DNA of 64,000 nucleotides from Bacteroidota bacterium (GCA_947475165.1 CANJLD010000017.1:29258-93257); one strand, 5' to 3'. Shown: positions 44,853-54,307, numbered from the stretch's first letter. Made by a program: numbers and translations. The notes: generated by a model from the letters alone, not told the origin.

Positions 44853-46181
44853 ATGAATTCAAACATTCTAATAATTGACGATGATGATGATTTCCGCAAA
44901 CTACTTGTGCGTATTATCTCCAAAGAAGGATTTACTGTGTTCGATGCCGATGATGCTGCCAGCGGTTTAAAAGTTCTGGACAAAGAAGATATTAAAGTAG
45001 TGCTGAGCGATGTGCGCCTGCCCGATGCTAACGGAGTAGAATTGGTGGGAGCTATTAAAGCCAAACATCCTTTTGTAGAAGTAATAGTAATTACCAGCCA
45101 CGGCACTATTGAAGATGGAGTAAAGTCTATCAAGAACGGAGCGTTCGATTATCTGGTAAAAATTCAGGATAACCAAAAGATAATTCCGCTGTTGAATAAA
45201 GCCATTGAAAAATCGGCTCTACAATACCGCATTCAGCAGTTAGAAAAGAAAATTTCTGACAAATTCAGTTTCGACAATATTGTTGGCGATTCTCCGGCCT
45301 TGCAAAAAGCTAAAACTTTAGCCGGTAAAGTATCAGATACCGATGCCACCGTTTTATTGCTTGGCGAAACCGGAACCGGTAAAGAAATTTTTGCGCAATC
45401 CATTCACGAAGCCGGCAAACGAAAATTGTATCCGTTTGTGGCGGTTAATTGCAGTGCTTTTGGTAAAGAAATTTTAGAGAGCGAGTTATTCGGGCATAAA
45501 ATGGGCGGCTTTACCGGTGCCGTAAAAGATAAAAAAGGCTGGCTTGAAGAAGCGAATAAAGGAACCATCTTTTTAGATGAAGTAGGGGAAATGAATATTG
45601 ATTTGCAAGCAAAATTGTTGCGCGTATTAGAAACCCAGGAATTTTATCGTGTGGGTGATTCGAAACCTACCAAGGTTGATGTGCGTGTAATTGCCGCCAC
45701 CAATCGTAATTTACAGGAAGAAGCTGAGAAAGGAAATTTCCGCTTAGACCTTTTTTACCGTTTATCGGTATTTCAAATTCCGTTGCCTTCGTTGGCAGAG
45801 CGTCCGGAAGATATGGAGCCGTTGGCTTTTCATTTTATCAAAATATACAGCGATAGAATGAATAAATCCTTTCCCAAAGTTACCAAAGAGTTTTTGCTTA
45901 CCCTAAAGAAACATCCGTGGAAAGGAAACATTCGCGAGCTGAAAAATGTAATTGAACGCGCACTCATTTTATGCGATAAAGAATTGTTGTCCGAACATCT
46001 GCCTTTCGATTTTACACCACAAAGTTCATCAGAACATCTTTTCGATTTAGCCGAAGTAGAAAAACAGCACATTAAAAAAGTAATGCGCTACACCAACAAT
46101 AACAAAACCGAAACCGCTAAACTGATGAACATAGGTTTAACTACACTCTACCGCAAATTGCAGGAATACAAATTAGAGTGA
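44853..46181 (+). CDS. Sigma-54-dependent response regulator (NtrC family)
   Basis: The product has about 442 residues from ATG 44853 (MNSNILIIDDDDDF); an ATG at 44835 is also in frame. It has a receiver domain with the acidic pocket DDDDD and phospho-Asp in LSDVRLPD. The AAA+ domain has GETGTGKEIFAQSIH, the sigma-54 contact loop GGFTGA (GAFTGA variant), Walker B TIFLDEVGEM and R-finger region. A Fis-type helix-turn-helix (NNKTETAKLMNIGLTTLYRK) ends it. It would activate sigma-54 promoters on phosphorylation. No partner kinase is adjacent; the closest is the PAS kinase at 47016. Confidence 0.93.
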   Translation: MNSNILIIDDDDDFRKLLVRIISKEGFTVFDADDAASGLKVLDKEDIKVVLSDVRLPDANGVELVGAIKAKHPFVEVIVITSHGTIEDGVKSIKNGAFDYLVKIQDNQKIIPLLNKAIEKSALQYRIQQLEKKISDKFSFDNIVGDSPALQKAKTLAGKVSDTDATVLLLGETGTGKEIFAQSIHEAGKRKLYPFVAVNCSAFGKEILESELFGHKMGGFTGAVKDKKGWLEEANKGTIFLDEVGEMNIDLQAKLLRVLETQEFYRVGDSKPTKVDVRVIAATNRNLQEEAEKGNFRLDLFYRLSVFQIPLPSLAERPEDMEPLAFHFIKIYSDRMNKSFPKVTKEFLLTLKKHPWKGNIRELKNVIERALILCDKELLSEHLPFDFTPQSSSEHLFDLAEVEKQHIKKVMRYTNNNKTETAKLMNIGLTTLYRKLQEYKLE

Positions 46182-46534
46182 GTAGCCTAACGGAGTTAAA
46201 TCCGTCATTAACCAGCTTTAAAGCGTAAAAAATCTCGCCCGCTAAGTCAAATACCATAAAAGACCTGTAAAACATCGCTCAAACTACGTAAACAGGTAGT
46301 TTTGCTTTCGGTAAGCCACAAATAAATTCTTGTAAGTGCTCCGTTTTGGAAAAAATTTTTTCAAAATGGAAGGGTTTTTCAATTCGAGCACAAGCCTCGT
46401 TGTGTATCAAACATTATCTAACTCATTATTTATCAGTGCCTTTACAGTTTTTTGAGCCAATTGTTGGCAAACGGGCATTGCGTTGGTAAGATACAAGCGC
46501 AACCATTTATTCAACAACCTTAAAACTTAAACAC
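46182..46534. other. 353-bp intergenic region with a near-palindrome
   Basis: No gene is seen. The main structure is a near-palindrome at 46341-46369 (CCGTTTTGGAAAAAA and its near-complement), an A/T-rich dyad of operator type located 165 bp before the XRE gene. I also looked for a sigma-54 promoter near 46460-46480: TTGGCA and TTGC are present, but two bases too far apart. Confidence 0.55.
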
Positions 46535-46906
46535 ATGACAATCGCCTCTAGAATCAGAAAAATCCGTGAAGTGCGCGGCTGGAAACAAACTGCAATCGCT
46601 TCTTCCATGAACATTACTCAACAAGCTTACAGTTGCCTTGAACAAGGAGCTAGTAACGCCCGCTTAGAAACCCTTAAACGTTTCTGCGATGTAATGAAAA
46701 TTGAATTGCCGTTTTTAATTGCTGTAGATGTGCCTATTACTGAAGAGACCATCGAACGCTATGGCAACAAAAGCTACTTCGAGTTTATTTCTACTTACCG
46801 CAAGTTAGAGCAGAAGGTGGAAATTTTTGAAGAACTGCTTACCGGCAACGAAGCCAAGCAAAAACAAATGAATACTACCATGAACGCAAACATTCGCAGA
46901 GCGTAA
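46535..46906 (+). CDS. Small XRE-family HTH regulator (paralogue)
   Basis: This 123-residue protein is a close paralogue of the regulator at 3627-3977. Both have RIRKIREVRGWKQ (HRGYKQ in the other), NITQQAYSCLE, RFCDVMKIE and a C-terminal coiled coil (TYRKLEQKVEIFEELL). It stands alone between the sigma-54 response regulator and the PAS kinase and has its own terminator. The region upstream carries an A/T-rich palindrome that could be its own operator. Confidence 0.88.
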   Translation: MTIASRIRKIREVRGWKQTAIASSMNITQQAYSCLEQGASNARLETLKRFCDVMKIELPFLIAVDVPITEETIERYGNKSYFEFISTYRKLEQKVEIFEELLTGNEAKQKQMNTTMNANIRRA

Positions 46907-46924
46907 AACCATCTGCAACTTATT

Positions 46925-46960
46925 AAAGGGGATGAAGAAATAATTTTCTTCATCCCCTTT
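46925..46960 (+). terminator. Intrinsic terminator of the XRE paralogue
   Basis: A perfect 16-bp stem (46925-46940 with 46945-46960), loop TAAT, followed by TTTATTTT. Confidence 0.92.
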
Positions 46961-47015
46961 TTATTTTAATTTCAGTTCTAATTATTCAACTTAGCGTTAC
47001 ACCGTAATATAATAC

Positions 47016-48164
47016 ATGAGCAAACAGCGCGATGAGCATACCGAAGATTTGCTCCGAAAAACCGAAGCCAACTTGCGGTTTATACTTGATAGTTCTGACA
47101 CCGCTTACATTCTGCTCGATAACCAGTTAAACATCATTACCAGCAACCGCATCGCCCATCAATGGACCACTTCTGAATTTGACCGCAACCTGATTGACAG
47201 AAGCAATTTTATAGATTTTATACCCGATAAATACAAGCAGCCTGCAATTACAGTTATGCAAAATGCTATTAACGGAACGCCATTTATTTATGAAGATAAA
47301 TACACCAAGCGCGATGGAGCAGTTAGTTGGTATCATGTGCGCTTTGCCGGTATAAAAGACGATACCGGATCCATTATAGGTTTATGCATTGCCGCCAGCG
47401 ATACTACGCGCTATCGTTCAGCTCAAGGAGAAATAAAATCAATGAACGAATCGCTTGAGAAAAAAGTAAAGGAGCGCACAGCCGAGTTGGAGATTGCCAA
47501 TAAAGAACTGGAAGCTTTTACTTATTCTGTATCGCATGATTTAATGGCTCCGCTTCGAATTATTGACGGTTTCTCGCAAGTGCTGTTAGATGATTATCGT
47601 AACAAATTAGATGAAGAAGGTTTTCAAACCATACAGGTAATAAAACGCAATGCCACTCGCATGGGCGATTTGGTAAACGACTTATTGAATCTTGCCCGCC
47701 TTGGCAGAGCCAACCTCATCAAGCGAAATGTGAACATGAACGATTTAGTTACTTCGGTAATTGACGAAATGCGTTTTACTACAAACAAGCTGGCAGCCAA
47801 AATAAAACTGAAAGAATTAAAGCATGCCGACTGCGACCAAGTGCTTATTAAACAGGTATGGTCAAACCTTCTTTCAAACGCTATCAAGTATTCAAAGAAC
47901 CGCGAAAACCCATTTATAGAAATTGGCTGCCTTGAACAAAACGGACAAACTGTTTATTATATAAAAGATAATGGCGTAGGTTTCGATCTACAATATGCTG
48001 GTAAACTTTTCGGAGTTTTTCAGCGGTTACACAAACCAAGTGAATTTCCCGGTACCGGTGTGGGTTTGGCAATTGTTCATCGCATTGTTACCCGTCATCT
48101 TGGCAAAGTTTGGGCAGATGCTAAACCAAATGAAGGAGCCGTTTTTTATTTCACCCTGCCTTAA
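47016..48164 (+). CDS. PAS-domain sensor histidine kinase (soluble)
   Basis: The 382-residue protein has one PAS domain with PAC segment (about residues 15-135: FILDSSDTAYILLDNQLNII, WYHVRFAGIKDDTGSIIGL). A coiled linker (KKVKERTAELEIANKELEAF) leads to HisKA with SVSHDLMAPLRIIDGFSQVL. The HATPase domain has NLLSNAIKYSKN, IKDNGVGFDLQ and GTGVGLAIVHRI. The kinase half resembles the phytochrome-type kinases whose partners are Rcp1-like single-domain regulators. Such a regulator gene lies 150 bp downstream, a likely cognate pair. There is no membrane helix. Confidence 0.92.
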   Translation: MSKQRDEHTEDLLRKTEANLRFILDSSDTAYILLDNQLNIITSNRIAHQWTTSEFDRNLIDRSNFIDFIPDKYKQPAITVMQNAINGTPFIYEDKYTKRDGAVSWYHVRFAGIKDDTGSIIGLCIAASDTTRYRSAQGEIKSMNESLEKKVKERTAELEIANKELEAFTYSVSHDLMAPLRIIDGFSQVLLDDYRNKLDEEGFQTIQVIKRNATRMGDLVNDLLNLARLGRANLIKRNVNMNDLVTSVIDEMRFTTNKLAAKIKLKELKHADCDQVLIKQVWSNLLSNAIKYSKNRENPFIEIGCLEQNGQTVYYIKDNGVGFDLQYAGKLFGVFQRLHKPSEFPGTGVGLAIVHRIVTRHLGKVWADAKPNEGAVFYFTLP

Positions 48165-48296
48165 TTTTCTAAATCTTCTCAAATACCATTCTTCCAGTAT
48201 TATTTACAGGTTGCAGTTTGTAATTTAGTCTGATTAACCTATTGACGTTACATATGAAACATCTTACTTTGTGTTTCTATCAAATAACAAAAGCTA

Positions 48297-48304
48297 TAAT
48301 TTTG
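48297..48304 (+). promoter_or_regulatory. Candidate -7 element before the Rcp1-like regulator
   Basis: TAATTTTG fits TAnnTTTG. The nearest TTG upstream is 25 bases away, so the match is partial. The start point would leave only a few bases before ATG 48316. Confidence 0.35.
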
Positions 48305-48315
48305 CCAACCGCTGT

Positions 48316-48777
48316 ATGAAGTATTCCGAAGTTGAAGTTCTTTTGGTAGAAGATAACCCGCACGAGGCGCAATTAGCACTTCGTTGCTTTAAGCAATACA
48401 ATCTTGGCAATCGTTTATTACATATAGATGATGGGATAGAAGCTCTCGATTTTATTTTTTCGCGAGGCAAATACGAAGGCGCTCAAACCAGCGAGAAACT
48501 CAAAGTTATTTTCCTCGACCTTAAACTGCCGAAAGTTGACGGACTCGAAATTCTACGCCAAATAAAAAGTGAAGAGTGTACAAGAACTATTCCGGTGGTT
48601 GTGCTTACTTCCTCTAGCGAAGAATCGGACATTGCTACCGCCTACCGCTTTGGTACCAATAGTTTTATGGTTAAACCCGTAGACTTCGACACTTTTACAC
48701 AAGTAATATCAGACCTTGCGCGGTATTGGATACTCACCAATGTGCCACCTGAACCTGCTAAAAAAGCAAAGGCGTAA
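48316..48777 (+). CDS. Rcp1-like single-domain response regulator
   Basis: The product has about 153 residues from ATG 48316 (MKYSEVEVLLVEDNPHEAQ). The CheY fold has acidic residues in VEDNPHEA, phospho-Asp in VIFLDLKLPKVDG, Thr/Ser in VVLTSSSEESD and Lys in FMVKPVDFD. The LKLPKVDGLEIL and PVDFDTF motifs are those of the Rcp1 group, which pairs with phytochrome-type kinases such as the one at 47016. There is no output domain, so it acts by protein contact. Confidence 0.92.
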   Translation: MKYSEVEVLLVEDNPHEAQLALRCFKQYNLGNRLLHIDDGIEALDFIFSRGKYEGAQTSEKLKVIFLDLKLPKVDGLEILRQIKSEECTRTIPVVVLTSSSEESDIATAYRFGTNSFMVKPVDFDTFTQVISDLARYWILTNVPPEPAKKAKA

Positions 48778-48927
48778 ACTACCATAAGGTTTTCTGAACA
48801 GCAATTCTTGCCCTTTACCTATTGCTTACTTATTTTAGATTTGTTGTAGCGGTAAAGTATTCTATACTAACTCCATATCTTCCTGTTATACACAATGAAA
48901 ATACACCACCGCACGTTATATAATCCA

Positions 48928-50880
48928 ATGAATTATAAAAAATACTTTTCTCAAAACATAATCTCCGCCTCGCTAAGCTGCTTGTTATTTGCCTCTGCGC
49001 AAACAGTAACTGCACAACCTAAATCAGACTTATACCGCTTGCAACAAAAATATCCGGACCAGGCTGCTGTATACACCAACATCAACGAGCAAATAGATAT
49101 TGAAGTGAAAGAAGGCAAGTTCAATATCAAAATGAATATTGGTAAAGAAAGCTTTTTGTTGGATGACCGTGCGGCACTTTATTCAGAAGGCAGTGTAAGT
49201 TATTCTTCACTTGTTTTTCTTTCGGGTATTAAAGCAGCTACACTTTACCCTAACGAAAAACGCTATAAAGAAATTAAGGTAGAAGAGTTCAAAGAAAAAG
49301 ACCGTTTCAGCAACAGCATTTTTTATGATGATATAAAGGAAAAGAAGTTTACTTACCCGTCACTCATTAAAGGAGCTATTCGAAAACTCACGCTTATTTA
49401 CGATGTAAAAGACCCTTACCTCCTTACCGCATTCATGTTGCAGGATTATTTTCCGGTAGAAAACGCAACCCTTAAAATTGTATGCCCTACTGATATGGAA
49501 ATTGGGTATAAAATTTTTAATGGCGACAGCGTAAACGTAACTTACGAAACAAGGAAAGAAAAAAATAAAACCATTTACGAATGGAAATGTAGCAACGTAA
49601 AACAAATGGAAAGCGAAAGCGGTGGACCGGGGCGTTTGTATTACATGCCACACATAGTTTACTACATTAAAAATTACACGGCAAATGGAAAAAAAGAAAA
49701 GGTGATGGAGTCTGTTGAAGATTTACATGGCTACTATAGTAAATTAGTAAAAGGCGTAAATGACGAAACCTACGAACCGCTCAAAAAATTAGTTGACTCG
49801 CTCACCGCCTCAGCAAAAACCGAAGAGCAAAAAGTAAAAGCTATTTACTACTGGGTGAAAGACAATATTAAATACATCGCCTTCGAAAGCGGATACGAAG
49901 GTTTTATTCCTGATAAGGCAAAGAATATTTTCGAAAAGCGGTATGGCGACTGCAAAGGTATGTCGAGCATTATTACCAAAATGTTGGATTACGCTAACAT
50001 TAAATCTTACCTGACTTGGATTGGCACCCGCGAACTGCCTTACAGTTACAACGAAAACCCCACAGCCGGTTCAGATAACCACATGATTGCTTCTATTAAG
50101 CTGAATGGCAAATACATGTTTTTAGATGGCACCAGCACCACTACTCCGTTTGGCTATCCTTCTGAATTTATACAAGGTAAAGAAGCCATCGTGCATTTGG
50201 CAGATGATAAATACGAAATTGTCAAAGTGCCGGAAGTTCACGAATCGCAAAATGTAAACACAGATAGTGTGTATGCCGAAATAACAAGCGATTTTAAATT
50301 AACCGGTACCGGTTATAGCGAATACACCGGCTTTGAGCGCGATGATGTGCTGAGCATGCTCGATGACCACACCGGTGAAGAAAAATTGACCATGCTCAAA
50401 AATTATTTTCAGAAGGGCAACAACAAGTTCATGCTCGAAAGCTTTACCGAAACCGATGAACTGGATCGTGATAAACCATTTGGCATACACTATAAATTCA
50501 ACGTAAGCGATTTTGTTTTTAAATCCGGCAACGAAATTTTCATCAATCTAAATCTCGAAAAGCCTTACGGTAAATACACTATCGAAAAAACAAGAGAGAC
50601 GGATTTGGAGTTTGATCACAAGCAACAAATAAGCAATACAACCATTCTCAAAATTCCCGATGGTTACACATTGTCATATCTGCCGCCAAACGATTCGCTT
50701 AGCCACAAACTGCTCAACTATAATATCAGCTACAAACAAGTTGGCAATACTATTGTGCTTAAAACCGATGTAACAGTAAAAAGTCTGCTGCTCTACAAAA
50801 AGGATTTCTCTATTTGGAACGAGTTTATTGCAGCGTTGCGTAAAAATTATTCGGAGAGTGTGGCTTTTAAAACAAAGTAA
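48928..50880 (+). CDS. Exported DUF3857/transglutaminase-domain protein
   Basis: The product has about 650 residues from ATG 48928 (MNYKKYFSQN), with a signal peptide (LSCLLFASAQTVTAQ). An N-terminal DUF3857-like beta domain is followed by a papain-like transglutaminase core with the catalytic Cys in RYGDCKGMS, His in SDNHMIAS and Asp in MFLDGT. A DUF3858-like C-terminal domain ends it. Such proteins are common in Bacteroidota and presumed to be periplasmic or outer-membrane-linked; their substrates are unknown. A TAGATTTG box at 48836-48843 may be part of its promoter. Confidence 0.88.
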   Translation: MNYKKYFSQNIISASLSCLLFASAQTVTAQPKSDLYRLQQKYPDQAAVYTNINEQIDIEVKEGKFNIKMNIGKESFLLDDRAALYSEGSVSYSSLVFLSGIKAATLYPNEKRYKEIKVEEFKEKDRFSNSIFYDDIKEKKFTYPSLIKGAIRKLTLIYDVKDPYLLTAFMLQDYFPVENATLKIVCPTDMEIGYKIFNGDSVNVTYETRKEKNKTIYEWKCSNVKQMESESGGPGRLYYMPHIVYYIKNYTANGKKEKVMESVEDLHGYYSKLVKGVNDETYEPLKKLVDSLTASAKTEEQKVKAIYYWVKDNIKYIAFESGYEGFIPDKAKNIFEKRYGDCKGMSSIITKMLDYANIKSYLTWIGTRELPYSYNENPTAGSDNHMIASIKLNGKYMFLDGTSTTTPFGYPSEFIQGKEAIVHLADDKYEIVKVPEVHESQNVNTDSVYAEITSDFKLTGTGYSEYTGFERDDVLSMLDDHTGEEKLTMLKNYFQKGNNKFMLESFTETDELDRDKPFGIHYKFNVSDFVFKSGNEIFINLNLEKPYGKYTIEKTRETDLEFDHKQQISNTTILKIPDGYTLSYLPPNDSLSHKLLNYNISYKQVGNTIVLKTDVTVKSLLLYKKDFSIWNEFIAALRKNYSESVAFKTK

Positions 50881-50949
50881 TTACTTGCTGTTTTGGCAGC
50901 CTGCTAGTAACAGAAATACTGTTCATGTTTTTTATCTTCGTTACCTTAC

Positions 50950-52869
50950 ATGAAAAGATTTTTTTTCTGTTTACCGGTTTTGCTCGTTTGCCTCTTTGCA
51001 CAGGCACAAAATGATTTAGAGCAGATTTTCGAAGGCGAGAAGAAGGCTTTTATGCATCTGCATAAATCTGAACGTGGAGCAGTGAGCAATTATAATATCA
51101 CCTACACCCGCCTCGAACTGCAAGCCGACCCAGCTGTAAAATACATTGCCGGTGCGGTTACAACCATTTTTATTCCCGATAATGCCATGAGTAGTATAGA
51201 GTTCGACCTCAGCGATTCGTTGCAGGTGGATAGTGTAGTTTATAATACCACCTTACTTGCTTTTTCTCATGCCAATGAAATATTGAATATCAGTTTTAAT
51301 AACACGCTCACTGCCGGTGAATTTGATTCAGTAAAAGTTTATTATCAGGGTGTACCTGCCGGTGGCAATGGTTTCGGTTCTTTTGTTCAAGGGCTTCATG
51401 ATAGCGTTCCTATTATCTGGACTTTATCGGAACCTTATGGCGCGAAAGATTGGTGGCCATGCAAACAAAATCTATCCGATAAAATTGATTCGCTGGATGT
51501 AATTGTAACTACACCCGCAGCTTACCGCGTAGCAAGTAATGGCTTGTTGGTAGAAGAAATTCAAGCCGGTAGTGATAAAATTTATCATTGGAAGCACCGG
51601 TACCCTATTGCGGCTTACCTAGTTTGCTTTGCTGTTTCCAACTATTCTGTTTACTCCGATTATGTTCCCTTTAATGGTGATACTCTGCAGGTGCTCAACT
51701 ATGTTTACCCCGAACATTTAGCCGATGCAAAAAACGGAACGGCAAACGTTGTAGGCATCATGCAATTGTTCGATTCACTGTTTGGCGTTTATCCGTTCAG
51801 TAAGGAAAAATACGGTATGACTGAATTCGGCTGGGGTGGAGGTATGGAACATCAGACCATGACCTTTGTAACCAATTTTGGTTTTGAATTGATTGCTCAC
51901 GAACTTGCGCATCATTGGTTTGGCGATAAAGTTACATGTGCAAGTTGGGAAGATATTTGGCTGAACGAAGGATTTGCTACTTACCTTTCCATACTCTGTT
52001 ACGAGCATATCGCAACGCAATGGTTCATGGCATCTAAAACGGGTACTCTCAACAAAGCCACCAGTGAGCCTAACGGTTCGGTTTGGTGCGATGATACGAC
52101 TAGCGTGGGTCGAATTTTCAACGGAAACTTAACTTATTCTAAAGGAGCAATGGTGTTGCACTCGTTAAGATTTGTGTTGGGCGATAGTATTTTCTTTACC
52201 GGTATTCGAAATTATTTAGAAGATGTAAATCATGCTTTTGCTTTTGCTACTACGGCAGATTTACGCGCACACATGGAAGCAGCAAGCGGAAGAAACTTGA
52301 ATACATTTTTTAATCAATGGATTTACGGGAAAGGGTTTCCATCATACACTATTAACTGGCAGCAAGATTTCTCGAATCGTGTAACGCTCAAAATTCATCA
52401 AACGCAATCAGACCCCTCGGTTTCTTTTTATGAAATGCCTTTGCCGTTCCGGTTTACAAGTGCTACCGGTGATACTACTATCATTCTGCAGAATAATTTC
52501 AACGACCAATCTTACGATTTTACTCTTCCTTTTACAGCAGATACCTTACAATTTGACCCGGACGTTTGGCTTGTTTCAAAAGGAAATTCCGTGGTTCGCC
52601 TCTCTGCATTTAACTTTTCATTCAACATTTATCCTAATCCTGTAAATCAGGAGTTGCAAATGCGCGTGGAAACCATGGAGACAAGAAATGCGGATATAAA
52701 AATTACCGATGAATTAGGGCAGATTGTTTGGAGTGGTAATGCGCAATTTCACTCCGGTAGTAGCAATATTAGTATTGATGTAAGGAAATTACTTGCTGGT
52801 GTGTACTATGTTTCGTTCTTTGTTTCTGGAAAAACTATTACTTCTTCTTTTGTGAAAACAAACCGGTAA
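50950..52869 (+). CDS. M1-family metallopeptidase with T9SS sorting domain
   Basis: The 639-residue protein has a signal peptide (FFFCLPVLLVCLFAQAQ). The M1 N-terminal beta domain precedes the substrate motif GGGMEHQTMTF (the GxMEN position, with His instead of Asn) and the zinc site HELAHHWFGD...NEGFATYLS. A short C-terminal helical part and a type A T9SS sorting domain (FNIYPNPVNQELQM, LAGVYYVSFFV) end it. It probably trims N-terminal residues from peptides outside the cell. The metal-binding domain is complete. Confidence 0.93.
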   Translation: MKRFFFCLPVLLVCLFAQAQNDLEQIFEGEKKAFMHLHKSERGAVSNYNITYTRLELQADPAVKYIAGAVTTIFIPDNAMSSIEFDLSDSLQVDSVVYNTTLLAFSHANEILNISFNNTLTAGEFDSVKVYYQGVPAGGNGFGSFVQGLHDSVPIIWTLSEPYGAKDWWPCKQNLSDKIDSLDVIVTTPAAYRVASNGLLVEEIQAGSDKIYHWKHRYPIAAYLVCFAVSNYSVYSDYVPFNGDTLQVLNYVYPEHLADAKNGTANVVGIMQLFDSLFGVYPFSKEKYGMTEFGWGGGMEHQTMTFVTNFGFELIAHELAHHWFGDKVTCASWEDIWLNEGFATYLSILCYEHIATQWFMASKTGTLNKATSEPNGSVWCDDTTSVGRIFNGNLTYSKGAMVLHSLRFVLGDSIFFTGIRNYLEDVNHAFAFATTADLRAHMEAASGRNLNTFFNQWIYGKGFPSYTINWQQDFSNRVTLKIHQTQSDPSVSFYEMPLPFRFTSATGDTTIILQNNFNDQSYDFTLPFTADTLQFDPDVWLVSKGNSVVRLSAFNFSFNIYPNPVNQELQMRVETMETRNADIKITDELGQIVWSGNAQFHSGSSNISIDVRKLLAGVYYVSFFVSGKTITSSFVKTNR

Positions 52870-52882
52870 CTGATGTTGTAGT

Positions 52883-52911
52883 TTGTAATTTTAAAAACGC
52901 GATTACATTTG
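52883..52911 (+). promoter_or_regulatory. Consensus promoter of the Cys/His-rich operon
   Basis: TTG at 52883-52885, an 18-base spacer and TACATTTG at 52904-52911 match the consensus. Transcription should start near 52918, next to the TTG start codon at 52920, so the mRNA may be nearly leaderless. Confidence 0.65.
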
Positions 52912-52919
52912 CCATTGCT

Positions 52920-53291
52920 TTGAAAAAACTGTTCTCCATATTTTTGGCACTCGTTATCCTCTCGCAGGTTTTTGTGAATGTAGGTATTGGTGTTTACTAT
53001 CATCTGAACAAAGCATACATCACTCAAAAGCTTTGCGAAAACAAAAGCAATCCAAAACTACATTGTAATGGTCATTGCTACTTAAGTAAGCAGTTAAAGA
53101 AAGTCGAAGAAGGCGAACAAAAACAAACACAGAATATTCAGAAGGAAAAGGAAGAAATTATTTCGAGCAATGCGAAAGTCCTACCTGAACAATATTTCCC
53201 ATCATTCAATATCACAGAATTTACTTCTTATAAATCGTCTGTTCCTGTTTCTGATTATAGAAACGAATTGATGAAACCGCCAACGGCTTAA
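52920..53291 (+). CDS. Small membrane-anchored Cys/His protein, TTG start
   Basis: I do not recognise a characterised family. The 123-residue product has one N-terminal membrane helix (residues 4-28), then KLCENKSNPKLHCNGHCYL, a cluster C39-x8-H48-C49-NG-H52-C53 suited to metal binding. A Lys/Glu/Gln-rich coiled region (about 56-85) and a tail follow. There is no ATG; translation must begin at TTG 52920, just after a consensus promoter. It is the first gene of a unit with the Cys-led barrel gene (80 bp downstream) and the His-rich lipoprotein gene. Function is inferred as metal handling only. Confidence 0.78.
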   Translation: MKKLFSIFLALVILSQVFVNVGIGVYYHLNKAYITQKLCENKSNPKLHCNGHCYLSKQLKKVEEGEQKQTQNIQKEKEEIISSNAKVLPEQYFPSFNITEFTSYKSSVPVSDYRNELMKPPTA

Positions 53292-53371
53292 TGCAATTCA
53301 CAGTCTAACCAAGGTCAGACAATCTCTAATTTCCATTTTTTAATCCTTAGTTTTTAATTCTCAAAAAAGCA

Positions 53372-54307
53372 ATGAGAACTATTTTGGCTGTATTGCTGTT
53401 ATCAGCAATTAGCATTAACGCATATACACAAGCATGTTGTTGCACTGGCGCGGGAGCTAATTATTCTATACTCCCTAACCTGAACAAACATGTACTTGGT
53501 TTGCGATACACGCATCGTAATTATTTTTCAGAAGCACATAGTTTGAATCCAGAGTTAGATGGAACAGTGACAAACCAATATTTGAACTCGCTCGAAGTTT
53601 TCGGAAGGTTTAATCTCAAAGAGCGTTTGCAGCTTTCGGTTTTTATGCCGGTTAGTTTTATTCGTCAAACTGCGAAAGGTGTAACTACTAAAGCTGCCGG
53701 TTTGGGCGATATGAGTTTGTTGTTGCAATACAATTTGCTCAATCCGCTAAAATGCAATGGTAAAAAATCAAAGCATCAATTGCGCTTGGGTATTGGAACC
53801 AAACTACCCACCGGTGAGTTTAAGATAGATGCTAATGATTTGTTCGGCACTAATCTTCAACTCGGCACCGGTAGTATTGATTTTATTGTCAATACTATTT
53901 ACACCTTCAGGTTCAAAAATTTCGGATTCAACACCAGTGTTTCTTATAAACTAAACACAATCAATAATAAAGGCTATCGCTTTGGCGATAAAGCTCAGGC
54001 CGGCATAAACTTCTTTTACGTGTTTGATGTAAAAGAAATTCAGCTTATGCCAACAGCCGGCTTAAACTACGAACATCAGTTCAGCAACAAGAAGGATGGA
54101 AGAACGCTCAACTTTACCGGTGGCGATTTTCTGACTACTGCTGTTGGTTTTGATGTTTATTACAAACAATTCGCTTTTTCATCATCAGTATCTCCCGCGT
54201 TGATGAACCACCTGAACTGGAATGGCGAAAACAAAAATCGTTTCAATTTGGAACTGGGAGTATTCTATAATTTTTCAATCACAAATAATAAAGCCAAAAC
54301 AAAATGA
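53372..54307 (+). CDS. Outer-membrane beta-barrel protein with Cys-triplet mature N-terminus
   Basis: The 311-residue protein has a signal peptide (LAVLLLSAISINAYTQA). The mature end begins with CCCTGAGANYSILPN, three adjacent cysteines. Repeated amphipathic strands and a C-terminal aromatic strand (FNLELGVFYNF) indicate a transporter-type barrel. The phrase GLRYTHRNY and the strand pattern resemble the MetA/phenol-degradation type transporter barrels. The TGA stop overlaps the ATG of the lipoprotein gene by 4 bp (ATGA), so the two are translationally coupled. Confidence 0.78.
   Translation: MRTILAVLLLSAISINAYTQACCCTGAGANYSILPNLNKHVLGLRYTHRNYFSEAHSLNPELDGTVTNQYLNSLEVFGRFNLKERLQLSVFMPVSFIRQTAKGVTTKAAGLGDMSLLLQYNLLNPLKCNGKKSKHQLRLGIGTKLPTGEFKIDANDLFGTNLQLGTGSIDFIVNTIYTFRFKNFGFNTSVSYKLNTINNKGYRFGDKAQAGINFFYVFDVKEIQLMPTAGLNYEHQFSNKKDGRTLNFTGGDFLTTAVGFDVYYKQFAFSSSVSPALMNHLNWNGENKNRFNLELGVFYNFSITNNKAKTK

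Noticed and set aside
46455..46485. Sigma-54 promoter upstream of the XRE gene
   Set aside because: TTGGCA and TTGC are present but the GG-to-GC spacing is 14 bases instead of 12, which sigma-54 does not tolerate.
51820..51870. GGMEH instead of GAMEN in the M1 peptidase as a sign of lost activity
   Set aside because: The Glu is kept, the zinc site is complete, and I recall the His variant from other bacterial M1 enzymes, so it is probably normal.
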